This document shows, one piece after another, positions 39,801 through 49,081 of a stretch of 64,000 bases of DNA (positions within the stretch are counted from its first letter, which is position 1; each line of letters opens with the position of its first letter). Made by a program: the position numbers and the translations under genes. Source of the DNA: Marinobacter similis (GTDB taxonomy: Bacteria; Pseudomonadota; Gammaproteobacteria; Pseudomonadales; Oleiphilaceae); assembly GCF_000830985.1 (NCBI RefSeq), contig NZ_CP007151.1, forward strand, positions 806,001 to 870,000, given 5' to 3'. The notes beneath the pieces are model-generated. The model was not told where the DNA came from. It worked only from the letters and a program-made list of their open reading frames with translations, and did no database searches.

Positions 39801-41051
39801 TCAGTTAATAAAACGTCCGAGCATGAACACACCGGCATACCCCAAGGTGTAGGCGGCCAGGAGGTGCGCAAGATACCGCATGTAGGCCCCAAAGGTCAGC
39901 CCCGGAATCTTGGTCATGGCGACAATGCCAGCCGCCGAGCCGATAATTAGCAGCGAACCACCCACGCCCACGGCGTAGGTCAGGCCCATCCACTCGCCCG
40001 GCGTCATCCCGATACCAGCCTTCAACAGCGCGGCCGTTAGCGGCACGTTGTCGATCACCGCCGAGAAAATGCCCATCAGGTAATTGGCATACAGCGGTGG
40101 CAGCACATCGTAGATGGCAACCAGGGAGTCGAGCGCGTGAATTTCCTTGAGCATGCCCACCAGCAACAGGATGCCGAGGAAGAACAGCAGGGTTTCAAAC
40201 TCGATGATACGGATGTACTCGAGAATCGGGTCCAGGTCGGAGTCGTCACTCATGAACCTGGATATCAGGAACATGACCGACAGCCCGAACAGGAAGGTCA
40301 GCACCGGCGGAACCCCGTACACGGCATTGCCGGCGATGGTACACAGGATTGTTAACAAGAACAGTGCACTGATCACCGCATCCACGGGGCGGATCTCGTT
40401 CTTGGTCGCACGCAGGGTGACCGTTCCGGTCAGGCCCCGAGACAGGAACACCGCCAGAACGAATACGGTGATGGAAGCGGGGATGGCGAGTGTCAGCAGG
40501 GTGAGTATTTCCACCTTGTCAGCGAGGAATATCATCAGGGTAGTGACGTCGCCGGTGATCAGGGAGACGCCGCCGGAGTTGACCGCAAACACCACCAGCG
40601 TGACGAACTGCAGGCGCTTTTTCAGCTCCAGGTCGAGCGACAGGATGAGCGAGCATGAGACTAACGTAGCGGTGATATTGTCTGCCAAAGAGGAGAAGAT
40701 AAAACAGAACAGTCCGGTTAAAAATAACAGCTTCCGCTCGCTGACCTGCTTCGGCATGATCAGATAAATCAGGTTTTCGATCATCCCTTTCTTGTTCAGG
40801 TAAGCGACGAATGTCATGGCCGCGACCAGGAACAGCCAAAGACCCGCAATCTCGGCAATACTCTCGGCTAAACCGGTCGAAATCGCGGAAGTCTCACCCT
40901 CGCTTTTGCTCGTAAGAAACAGAAGAATCCAGCTTAGGGTGCCAAAAAACAGCGTCACCTTGGCTTTGTTGACGTGCGTAACTTCTTCGAAAATAACGCC
41001 GAGCAGCGCGAGAACAGCAAGACCGATCAGAACAGCTTCTAGGGCAGACAT
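39801..41051 (-). CDS. nhaD: NhaD-family Na+/H+ antiporter
   Basis: 416 residues with about 11-12 membrane helices. The NhaD/ion transporter (IT) superfamily features are SSLADNITATLVSCSL, FAVNSGGVSLITGDVTTLMI and the late FSAVIDNVPLTAALLKAGI. These are the acidic, Asn-rich ion-binding half-repeats. It exchanges sodium for protons and suits a marine or saline host. It leads a two-gene unit with the CaCA exchanger. Confidence 0.9.
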   Translation of the reverse strand: MSALEAVLIGLAVLALLGVIFEEVTHVNKAKVTLFFGTLSWILLFLTSKSEGETSAISTGLAESIAEIAGLWLFLVAAMTFVAYLNKKGMIENLIYLIMPKQVSERKLLFLTGLFCFIFSSLADNITATLVSCSLILSLDLELKKRLQFVTLVVFAVNSGGVSLITGDVTTLMIFLADKVEILTLLTLAIPASITVFVLAVFLSRGLTGTVTLRATKNEIRPVDAVISALFLLTILCTIAGNAVYGVPPVLTFLFGLSVMFLISRFMSDDSDLDPILEYIRIIEFETLLFFLGILLLVGMLKEIHALDSLVAIYDVLPPLYANYLMGIFSAVIDNVPLTAALLKAGIGMTPGEWMGLTYAVGVGGSLLIIGSAAGIVAMTKIPGLTFGAYMRYLAHLLAAYTLGYAGVFMLGRFIN

Positions 41052-41405
41052 GGGTGCGTCCCGTCTCGATATAGGGGTAAACAGGCCGCGATTAGCCTGA
41101 ACCGACGTGTTTGAGGCGGGAGTTTAGACCCTCGGCTGGGAGCGGGCCACTGCCCTTAGGTAGTAGCGATCCACTGCCTTTAGGTAGTAAAGGTCGGTGG
41201 CGTCAGTATGGGCAAAGGCCTGTGCGAAGCGCATCGAATGACAATCGCAATTTATTCTTCCCGTAAAAATCGGGATAATTGCGCCACGTTTACATCCGAA
41301 AGCATACAGCGGCGCCTTATACCAAGCGCCCGGTCGGCTTTCGACAGGCTTTCCTGCTGATCGTGGGAGAGTACACAGGCTCAATACTAGTTAGGGTATA
41401 AAGCA
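41052..41405. other. intergenic region between nhaD and mqo
   Basis: 354 bases between divergent genes. Besides the tandem repeat pair at 41147-41189, it holds an AT-rich stretch (about 41240-41300) that may contain promoters for either gene. I see no gene or terminator. Confidence 0.5.
41147..41189 (-). promoter_or_regulatory. two tandem TACTACCTAA elements in 24-base direct repeats
   Basis: Plus-strand CCACTGCCCTTAGGTAGTA (41147-41165) and CCACTGCCTTTAGGTAGTA (41171-41189) are 18 of 19 identical and spaced 24 bases apart. On the minus strand each reads TACTACCTAA. This is close to TACTACCAAG, the element before the exa genes. They may bind a LuxR-type regulator, perhaps AgmR, to control mqo or nhaD (inference). 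Confidence 0.6.
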
Positions 41406-42887
41406 ATGGCCGTTAGACAGGCAGACGTAGTGCTGGTCGGCGGTGGCGTCATGAGCGCCACCCTCGGCATGATGCTCAGGCAGCTCGATCCGTCCCTGGA
41501 CATCGTCATGGTGGAACGTCTTGATCACGTTGCCCATGAGAGCACGGACGGATGGAACAACGCAGGTACCGGCCACGCCGGGTACTGTGAGCTGAACTAC
41601 ACCCCGGAAACCGACGACGGCGATGTGGCCATCGATCGGGCTCTCAAGATCAACGCCCAGTTCGAAGTGTCGCTTCAATTCTGGTCGTATCTGGTGGAGC
41701 AGGGCATGCTGCCCGACCCCAAAACCTTCATCAATCGCACCCCGCACCAGAGCTTTGTCTGGGGCGAAAAGGATGTGGCTTTCCTCAAGCGCCGGTTCGA
41801 GCGCCTGAGCGCCCATCACCTGTTCCGCGAGATGGAGTACACTGAGTCCCCGGACGATCTGGAAGAATGGATGCCCCTGGTGGTCAAGCACCGGGATCCG
41901 ATGGAGCGGGTTGCCGCTACCCGGATCAAGCACGGGGCCGATGTCGACTTCGGGTCCCTGACCCGGAGCATGGTGGAATACCTGCAAAGCCAGCCCAACT
42001 TCGAGCTGATGCTTAGCAGCCCGGTGCACTACATCGACCAGCGTGACAACGGCCGCTGGAAAGTTCGGGTGCGCAATCAGAAAACCGGCGAGCTGACCAA
42101 GCTGGAAGCCGGCTTTGTCTTCCTCGGTGCCGGTGGTGGTGCTCTGCCCATGCTGCAGAAATCCGGTATTGATGAAGCGTGCGGTTACGGCGGCTTCCCG
42201 GTCAGTGGCCAGTGGCTGGTGTGCCGCAAGCCGGACATCGTGGAGCAGCATCATTCCAAGGTATACGGTAAGGCGCCCATCGGTGCGCCGCCGATGTCGG
42301 TTCCGCACCTGGATACCCGGATCATCAATGGCGAACCGGCCTTGCTGTTCGGGCCCTTCGCCGGTTTCACCACGCGCTTCCTGAAGCAGGGCTCGCTGTT
42401 CGATCTGTTCGGCTCGGTCAAGCCCACCAACCTGCGCCCCATGCTGTCGGTGAGCAAGAGCAACATGGATCTGACCCGCTACCTGATTGGCGAAGTGTTC
42501 CAGTCTCACAGCGATCGGGTTGCCTCGCTGCGCAATTTCTTCCCGGATGCCCGTGAGGAAGACTGGGAGCTGAAAATGGCCGGCCAGCGCGTGCAGATCA
42601 TCAAGCAGGTTGATGGCGGCGGTGGCAAGCTGGAATTCGGTACTGAAATCGTAGCGGCCAAAGACGGTACGCTGGCGGCTTTGCTGGGCGCCTCACCGGG
42701 CGCATCCACCGCGGCCAACGCCATGCTGACGGTTCTGGAGCGTTGTTTCCCGGAGAGCCTGAAGTCGGCCGAATGGCAAGAGCGGATGCGCCAGTTGGTG
42801 CCGTCTTATGGCCAGTCGCTGGTCGAAGATGAGCAATTGCTGACCAAAGTGCGTGAGAGAACGCTTACGACCTTAAAACTGGGCTGA
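41406..42887 (+). CDS. mqo: malate:quinone oxidoreductase
   Basis: 493 residues. The FAD-binding N-terminus is VVLVGGGVMSATLGMMLRQL, followed by the Mqo signatures ESTDGWNNAGTGHAGYCELN and GYGGFPVSGQWLVC, then LFGPFAGFTTRFLK. The gene oxidises malate to oxaloacetate and feeds the quinone pool at the inner membrane without NAD. It is in a single-gene unit with a strong terminator, and tandem TACTACC-type elements lie before it. In a cell using ethanol or acetate, a malate route through Mqo would be useful, which fits shared control. Confidence 0.96.
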   Translation: MAVRQADVVLVGGGVMSATLGMMLRQLDPSLDIVMVERLDHVAHESTDGWNNAGTGHAGYCELNYTPETDDGDVAIDRALKINAQFEVSLQFWSYLVEQGMLPDPKTFINRTPHQSFVWGEKDVAFLKRRFERLSAHHLFREMEYTESPDDLEEWMPLVVKHRDPMERVAATRIKHGADVDFGSLTRSMVEYLQSQPNFELMLSSPVHYIDQRDNGRWKVRVRNQKTGELTKLEAGFVFLGAGGGALPMLQKSGIDEACGYGGFPVSGQWLVCRKPDIVEQHHSKVYGKAPIGAPPMSVPHLDTRIINGEPALLFGPFAGFTTRFLKQGSLFDLFGSVKPTNLRPMLSVSKSNMDLTRYLIGEVFQSHSDRVASLRNFFPDAREEDWELKMAGQRVQIIKQVDGGGGKLEFGTEIVAAKDGTLAALLGASPGASTAANAMLTVLERCFPESLKSAEWQERMRQLVPSYGQSLVEDEQLLTKVRERTLTTLKLG

Positions 42888-42921
42888 TATACCCAAACAG
42901 TATTAAAACCGCTCAGACACT

Positions 42922-42961
42922 GGGGCCGCTGGAATACAAACCAGCGGCCCCTTTGTTTTTG
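42922..42961 (+). terminator. rho-independent terminator after mqo
   Basis: GGGGCCGCTGG (42922-42932), an eight-base loop and CCAGCGGCCCC (42941-42951) form an 11-pair perfect stem, followed by TTTGTTTTTG. Confidence 0.95.
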
Positions 42962-43042
42962 TGCGCTTCAAAGGTGGTCTGATTTGCGATTTCCCAAGTA
43001 AAGCGTAGTGTTAGAGAACACCCCACGCAAAGGAGAGAGCCT

Positions 43043-44275
43043 ATGAGCGAGCAAAAGTACAATCCGGACAAGGGGTATGTAGCACTCCTCGGTTGGAGTC
43101 TGAGTGCCGTTGAGGCCGCAGACAAGTTTGACCGACGCTATGTGGTCGTCGCTCCAGACTGGGCGGAGGCATATTGCAAAGAGCACGATATTCCCTACGT
43201 GCCCTGGAACTTCGAGCGTTTGAATGATCGCTCGGTCGAAATCGCCCAGACCCTGCAAGACATGGGCGTTGACGTGGCCATCCCGCTGTTTGAAGAAACC
43301 GTCGAATGGGCAGGTGCCATCAACTCTGTGCTCATGGACAAGCCGCGCCTGTTTGGCCAGGCCATGCTCCTGCGTGACAAGGCCCTGATGAAGCGCCGGG
43401 CCCAGCTCGGTGGTATCCGTGTCGGCATCTTCGAAGAGGCCCACGATAGAGGCGACGTTATCCGCTTCCTGAAGCGGGTCAACCAGACCCTGCTTAAGCT
43501 GGACGGTGACCCCAACGACCCGATTCACCTCAAAGCCTTTGATAAGGCGGGTTGCCTTGGCCACCGGGTTATTCGTACCCCTGATGAAGTCGACACCATT
43601 CCGGAAGAAGAATTTCCGGTGTTGATGGAATCACACCTCGATGGCTGGGAGTTTGCGGTTGAAGCCTGGATTCACAACGGCAAGATTGCATTCCTGAACA
43701 TCTCCGAGTACGTCACCCTGGGTTACTCCGTGTTCGTGCCGGCGACACCGGACCTTGAGAAGTACCGTGACCAGATCCGGGGCGAAATCGAGAAGCTGAT
43801 CAAAACGTTCGACATCGATTTCGGCTTTATTCACCCGGAATACTTCGTGACCAGTGACAGCACCATGTACTTTGGTGAGGTGGCATACCGGCCGCCGGGC
43901 TTCAAGGTATTTGAACTGCTGGAGCGGGCTTACGGCTTCAACGCCTACCAGGGTCTGATTCTGTCCTTCGATCCGAAGACCACGGCCGAAGAAATCAAAG
44001 CGTTCTTCCCGAAAGAAGTGGTCGATGCCAAGGGCTACGCCGGTTGCTTCGGTGTTTACCCGCGTCGCCGGGTGGTCAGCAAGCTGGAGATTCCAGAGGA
44101 GACCGAAAACCACGAGTATTTCGAGTCGCACGAGCTGACGCCGCCGCTGGAAGAAACCGTGACCAAGCGGACTGCCTTCGGCACCCACTGGGGTCTGGTG
44201 TATTTCTTCGGTGATGATCCTTACACCATGCGGGATCTGCTGAAACATCAGGAAGAACTCGATTTCTATGTATAA
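43043..44275 (+). CDS. ATP-grasp domain enzyme of unknown substrate
   Basis: 410 residues. The N-terminal part holds a Rossmann-like pre-ATP-grasp domain (GYVALLGWSLSAVEAADKF), then the ATP-grasp fold: LLRDKALMKRRAQLGGIRVG, ESHLDGWEFAVEAWIHNGK (ATP-binding and metal region) and FGEVAYRPPG, which stands in the place of the usual E-x-N-x-R. Such enzymes join a carboxylate to an amine or thiol through an acyl-phosphate. The start ATG follows AAAGGAGAG. It is the first gene after the mqo terminator; the next gene begins 54 bases later, so an operon is likely. The substrates are unknown; carnosine-synthase- or peptide-ligase-like function is possible. Confidence 0.8.
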   Translation: MSEQKYNPDKGYVALLGWSLSAVEAADKFDRRYVVVAPDWAEAYCKEHDIPYVPWNFERLNDRSVEIAQTLQDMGVDVAIPLFEETVEWAGAINSVLMDKPRLFGQAMLLRDKALMKRRAQLGGIRVGIFEEAHDRGDVIRFLKRVNQTLLKLDGDPNDPIHLKAFDKAGCLGHRVIRTPDEVDTIPEEEFPVLMESHLDGWEFAVEAWIHNGKIAFLNISEYVTLGYSVFVPATPDLEKYRDQIRGEIEKLIKTFDIDFGFIHPEYFVTSDSTMYFGEVAYRPPGFKVFELLERAYGFNAYQGLILSFDPKTTAEEIKAFFPKEVVDAKGYAGCFGVYPRRRVVSKLEIPEETENHEYFESHELTPPLEETVTKRTAFGTHWGLVYFFGDDPYTMRDLLKHQEELDFYV

Positions 44276-44329
44276 TCCGGAGAAGCATTAACTACAAACG
44301 GGTTTGGTGCAGGCCCTGAGGAACGTCGT

Positions 44330-46353
44330 TTGAACGATCACCAACCGGGCAGCGCAGTGCCAGTCGTCAACTTCGACAAGCTGGTGCAAAAACTGGATGA
44401 CGCAATCCAGGTACTGGAGGAAAGCCGGCCTTTTGCCAAGGCCGGCAAACTCCCGCGCGTGTTCGATATTGCCCGTCGGGTATTGATGCAGCCGGAAGGC
44501 TGCCGAATTATCGAAGAGCGCGCGGAGCGTCTGGAACTGGCGGGCGTGTATCTGGGCACTGACTGGGCCGAACCCGGCACTCTTCTCCCTACCCTCACCA
44601 CGTATTCGCTGCAGAGCCAGAACGCCGACACGGTGGTTATCGAGGCTTTCAGCGAACTGCGTTTGCTGGCGGTTGCCAGGGGCTTTTACCTGCATCCGTC
44701 GGTATCCGCCGAACAGGCTCACCATTACCTCACCCAGGTGTTGGCCATTAATCTGGGCCTGCTGTTTGGTATGGTCGGCGAGGCGGAGCGAGAGCAGGGT
44801 AAGCTGTCGCAAATCAGTCAATCGCTGGTGCAGTACGTTGCCCACCACATTGGCTACGAGCACGTCATCGATAGTCTGATCGAGGAAATCTGGCGCATTC
44901 TTCAGCAGCGTCCGATCCAGGTTTCCGATGTCCGTAAAATGATTACCCAGATCGCCATCTGTCGCGCCGATCCCCACGCTGATTTGGGCGGGGCCGGCCG
45001 GGGTGCCGATCGATTAATTTCCAGTCTCTATGGACCGACGCGCGCCTGCAGCGAGGATCCGGGGACCGTCGTTTACGAGCAGCGCCTGGAATCCATGGAT
45101 GCCCAGGCTTTGCAGAATGAGGCCACGGGCTTTGCCCGCGCCATGCACGACACCGGTCTGGTGTCGCCTTACCACGCCAGCTTTGTCCGCTTCATCCTGG
45201 ACGACCAGGACGCCCTGCTGACCGAAGCCCTGGCTTGTCGAGCACCGGGCGCGACTGCCTGCTGTGTTACCGGGAGCTGGTTTGCACGCTGATTCGAGAA
45301 GGCGTGTACCCGGAAACCGCCCAGGGCCTCTATGGCATGGCGTTGATGCTGGAGCGGGGCATTCTCTACCAGCCCCCGGTCGCCCCGGCACTGTGGCGCC
45401 AGGCCCGGCTGTCGCTGTGCCCGGACGCTCGTGAACGCCTTCAACTGGCCTACGGCTATCATCCGCAGCCGGGCGCCTGGCTGGTGCAGGGCGTGTTGAA
45501 CATGCTCGGCCAGCCTTTGGGTGTGGGGCAGGGCAACAACCCGACCTGCCAGTCGGCACGGGCGCTGTCCATGTGGGCCTACAACGATCCTGACTATCTG
45601 TTGCAGATGGTGGCCTGGGCCGCGCGGGACAATGAAATCATCATGCACTTCGAAGGCAAGCCGGTGTCCTCGGCGCACAGCCGTGGTGGTGTCGCCTCCG
45701 AGGTAACGCTGGATCTCGATCCGGTGTCGCTGGTGGTGGTGCCGCACCTGGACCGGATCTATGCCGAAATGGGACGCATGGTTATTGACCGGGAAGGCGA
45801 TCCGCACCGCTGGGTAAACCCGGAATTCCACGGCTGGTCTGCCGGCCGGGGTTTTGCCATAAACGTGGATGTGGCCACTGGCAAGCTCGATGATCTTGAG
45901 GGTTTCATCCGGCATTTCTACGCCAGCTATCACCCCTACTACAACGGCAATCAGCCGCTGATTCATCCCCAGCCTGCCGGTGTCGCCGTAACCGACAGTG
46001 CCGCCCGTTTTATCGGCTGGCACGCCATTACCATTCTGCGGGTGGCGCTGGACCCGGAAGGCCAGATGCGGGTCTATTTCTTCAACCCCAATAATGACAG
46101 TGGTCAGAACTGGGGTGACGAAGTGCGCGTCTGTACCGCCGGTCACGGTGAACGGTTTGGTGAGTCATCGCTGCCGTTTGAGCAGTTCACGTCCCGGCTG
46201 TATATCTTCCATTACGATCCGTTAGAGCGGGGCGAACCGGCGGATGTCGGCGACGAGGAACTGCACCGGGTGGTTGCGGGGGTTCATCGTAGCTGGGGTG
46301 AAGACCGGTTACCGGCCGAGGCCCTGCAGGCGCAGCCGCCGCTGGGCCAGTAA
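44330..46353 (+). CDS. large protein with papain-like Cys-His-Asn pattern, frame broken once
   Basis: About 674 residues after correction. Start TTG 44330 follows GAGGAA. The first half (1-300) is helical. The second half has a pattern typical of papain-like folds: Gln, then six residues on Cys, in GQGNNPTCQSARALSMWA; His in FIGWHAITILRV; and Asn in FFNPNNDSGQNWG. The Gln-to-Cys distance of six and the HA and NWG contexts match papain (QGSCGSC, HA, NSWG). One T is missing at about 45235 (GGCTTTGTCG expected), and restoring it joins EALAL to SSTGRDCLLCYREL. No signal peptide is seen. It follows the ATP-grasp gene and precedes the TPP enzyme. The protease-like reading is inference from spacing; amidase or transglutaminase-like activity is equally possible. 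Confidence 0.65.
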
Positions 46354-46456
46354 TTTGTGCGCCTCCTGTGCACTTCTCAGGTAATCCCCGCGTACGCCAT
46401 AGATGAGGGCTGTGACACCGGCAACAAACAACCGGCAAAAAAACAAAGGGACAATG

Positions 46457-48130
46457 ATGACAACCGAGCTAACCACGGAGGCGCGCAACGGGGCTGAGCT
46501 GTTCATCCGCGCATTGGAGAACGAAGGGGTTCGGTACCTCTTCGGGGTTCCCGGGGAAGAGAACCTTGCCCTGCTGGAAGCACTACGGGAATCCAATATC
46601 CAGCTGGTGCTGAACCGCCACGAACAGGCCGCTGGCTTCATGGCCGCCACCTATGGACGGCTCACCGGTCGGGTTGGCGTGTGTCTCTCCACCCTGGGCC
46701 CGGGTGCCACCAATCTGGTCACCGCCGCCGCTTACGCCCAGCTCGGTGGCATGCCGATGATGATGATCTCGGGCCAGAAGCCGATCAAATCGTCGAAGCA
46801 GGGCCTGTTCCAGATCCTTGATGTCGTGGATCTGATGCGCCCGCTGACCAAGTACACCCGCCAGATAAGCAACGCCAACACCATTCCCGCCAAGGTGCGT
46901 GAGGCCTTCCGGCTGGCGTTGGAAGAACGGCCCGGTGCGGTGCATCTGGAATTACCCGAAGACATCGCCGACGAGCAACCGGATTTGGACACTCACATCT
47001 TCGAGCCCAGCGATGCCAGGCGCCCCTCTGCCAGTATCAAAAGCCTGGAGATGGCCTGCGACATGCTGCGCCAGGCCAAGCACCCGCTGATCATGATCGG
47101 TGCCGGGGCGAACCGGAAACGGGTGTCGCAGGCGCTGATTCACCTGGTCAACGTGACTAACATTCCGTTCTTCACCACCCAGATGGGCAAGGGCGTGGTG
47201 GATGAGCGGCACCCCCGGTATCTCGGGAATGCCGCGCTCTCCTCGGGCGATTTCGTGCACTGCGCCATCGACCATGCCGACCTGGTGGTTAACGTGGGCC
47301 ATGATGTGGTCGAGAAGCCGCCGTTCTTCATGAAGCCCGGCGGCAAGCAGGTCATCCACGTGAACTTCAGCGGTGCCGATGTCGACCCGGTGTACTTCCC
47401 CCAGCACGAGGTGGTGGGCGACATAGCCAACAGCGTGGAGTACATGGCCGAGCACTGTGGCCATTGCGGCAGCCACGACTTCACCTGGTTCATGGAAGTG
47501 AAAGCGGCAGTGGATGAACATCTGAAGAATCGCGCCGACGATCCCCGGTTCCCGATCATTCCCCAGCGCATCGTCAGCGACGTGCGTGCGGTAATGCCGG
47601 ACGACGGCATCATTGCCCTCGATAACGGCATGTACAAGCTGTGGTTTGCGCGCAATTATCCGGCTTACGACAACAACACCGTGCTGCTCGATAACGCCCT
47701 GGCCTCCATGGGCGCCGGCCTGCCCAGCGCCATGATGGCTGCCATGCTGTACCCGCACCAGAAGGTGATGGCGATTTGTGGCGACGGTGGCTTCATGATG
47801 AACAGCCAGGAGGTGGAGACAGCCGTTCGCCTGAACCTCAACCTGGTGGTGCTGATTATCAACGACAGCGCCTACGGCATGATCAAGTGGAAGCAGGCCC
47901 AGGAAGGTTTCCAGGACTTCGGCCTGGACTACCAAAACCCGGATTTCGTCAAATATGCCGATGCCTATGGCGCCACCGGTCACCGGGTAACTCGCACCGA
48001 GGATTTGCGGCCGGTGCTGGAGAATGCCCTGGGGGCTGGCGGTGTGCACCTGGTGGACGTGCCGGTGGATTACAGCGAGAACCGGCGGGTGTTTGATGAG
48101 GAACTTGCTGACCTGACCTGCCGGCTCTAG
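46457..48130 (+). CDS. acetolactate synthase-like thiamine diphosphate enzyme
   Basis: 557 residues from ATG 46457 (AAGGG six bases upstream; ATG 46454 is adjacent). The three TPP-enzyme domains are present: GVPGEENLALLEAL and the catalytic Glu in LNRHEQAAGFMAATYGRL; a central domain with PLIMIGAGANRK; and a C-terminal TPP site GDGGFMMNSQEVETAVRLNL with metal site NDSAYGMIKWKQ. It resembles the catabolic AlsS class. There is no regulatory subunit gene next to it, which argues against ordinary branched-chain amino acid biosynthesis. It may act with the ATP-grasp and papain-like proteins, but the gap of 103 bases weakens the operon case. Confidence 0.82.
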   Translation: MTTELTTEARNGAELFIRALENEGVRYLFGVPGEENLALLEALRESNIQLVLNRHEQAAGFMAATYGRLTGRVGVCLSTLGPGATNLVTAAAYAQLGGMPMMMISGQKPIKSSKQGLFQILDVVDLMRPLTKYTRQISNANTIPAKVREAFRLALEERPGAVHLELPEDIADEQPDLDTHIFEPSDARRPSASIKSLEMACDMLRQAKHPLIMIGAGANRKRVSQALIHLVNVTNIPFFTTQMGKGVVDERHPRYLGNAALSSGDFVHCAIDHADLVVNVGHDVVEKPPFFMKPGGKQVIHVNFSGADVDPVYFPQHEVVGDIANSVEYMAEHCGHCGSHDFTWFMEVKAAVDEHLKNRADDPRFPIIPQRIVSDVRAVMPDDGIIALDNGMYKLWFARNYPAYDNNTVLLDNALASMGAGLPSAMMAAMLYPHQKVMAICGDGGFMMNSQEVETAVRLNLNLVVLIINDSAYGMIKWKQAQEGFQDFGLDYQNPDFVKYADAYGATGHRVTRTEDLRPVLENALGAGGVHLVDVPVDYSENRRVFDEELADLTCRL

Positions 48131-48199
48131 CCGTTGTATGATGGCCTCCTGATTTCGCCAGCTATCTATCAACTATTTAGCCAATTAGGAGGCCACTGA

Positions 48200-49081
48200 A
48201 TGAGCCAGTCCCTGTTTCGATGCCTGTTTGCAGTCATAGCCCTGTTGGTGTTGGCCGGTTGCAGCAAACCGGAAACACCCCAGCAAGTGGCCGAAGCATT
48301 CTGGCAGGCCGTCGCTGAAAACGATGCCGATGCCGTCGCCGAACTCTCTACCCTCAGCTCTCCCGACGACTTTGATGGTTTCCGCAAAGACTGGACCGGC
48401 ATTGAGCCGTCTTACGGCCGGGTGGTGATTGATGAACGGGAAGCTACCGTGGTCACTCGGCTGCCGCCGGAATACGGCAAGGAAGGTGAGCACCAGGAGC
48501 TGATCACCTTTCTGATCAAAGAGGCCGAGACCTGGCAGGTGGATTATGACCGCACTGAGGATGCGCTCCTGCGGCCCTCAATGTTCGGCAATCTCATGGG
48601 CGAACTGAACAAGCTGGGGGAAAAGCTGTCGAGCAGCTTCGCTTCGTCATCAGACGATATTGAAGCCAGCATGAACGAGTTTGCCCGGAACTTTGAGGCT
48701 TACTCGGCGGAAGTAGAGCGCAAGACCCGGGATGCCGTTGAGGACTTCGGTGCGCTGATGCAGCAGGCCATCGAGAAACTGCAGGAGTCGATCAACGAAG
48801 CGTTGGAGCAGGGTGAGCAGGCAACGCCTGAAGACCGGGTAATTCTGGAGCAGGCATCCCGAAGCCTGAGTAAAGAGGTTGAGTCACTGGAAGAACCCAC
48901 CATGGAGACCCTGGCTCAGGCCAGCCGCACCCTGGCCGAGACTGGCGAGCGATTCACCCAACTGAGTACGCAAACCTACAACCGGTACAAAGATGACTGG
49001 GAAGCTCAGCTGGAAGAGATTCGCGCTGAGACCAACGCGTTCTTTGCTGACCTGCGCGAGAGCCTGACCGCCGAAGGCTGA
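48200..49081 (+). CDS. lipoprotein with DUF-like N-terminus and coiled-coil tail
   Basis: 293 residues. A lipobox LAGC at residues 18-21 follows a basic start and a hydrophobic stretch (CLFAVIALLVLAGC), so it is probably lipid-anchored. The mature N-terminus (residues 26-115) resembles the small NTF2/DUF4878-type fold (AEAFWQAVAENDADAVAELS), and the remaining part is Glu-rich helix, likely coiled coil. ATG follows GGAGG. The function is unknown. It follows the TPP enzyme at a distance of 69 bases. Confidence 0.75.
   Translation: MSQSLFRCLFAVIALLVLAGCSKPETPQQVAEAFWQAVAENDADAVAELSTLSSPDDFDGFRKDWTGIEPSYGRVVIDEREATVVTRLPPEYGKEGEHQELITFLIKEAETWQVDYDRTEDALLRPSMFGNLMGELNKLGEKLSSSFASSSDDIEASMNEFARNFEAYSAEVERKTRDAVEDFGALMQQAIEKLQESINEALEQGEQATPEDRVILEQASRSLSKEVESLEEPTMETLAQASRTLAETGERFTQLSTQTYNRYKDDWEAQLEEIRAETNAFFADLRESLTAEG

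Noticed and set aside
45169..46146. Minus-strand frame of 325 codons
   Set aside because: Shadow of the papain-like gene; no family-like content.
46952..48172. Long open frame on the minus strand (406 codons)
   Set aside because: It is the reverse-frame shadow of the acetolactate-synthase-like gene, rich in His and Val as GC-rich antisense frames are.
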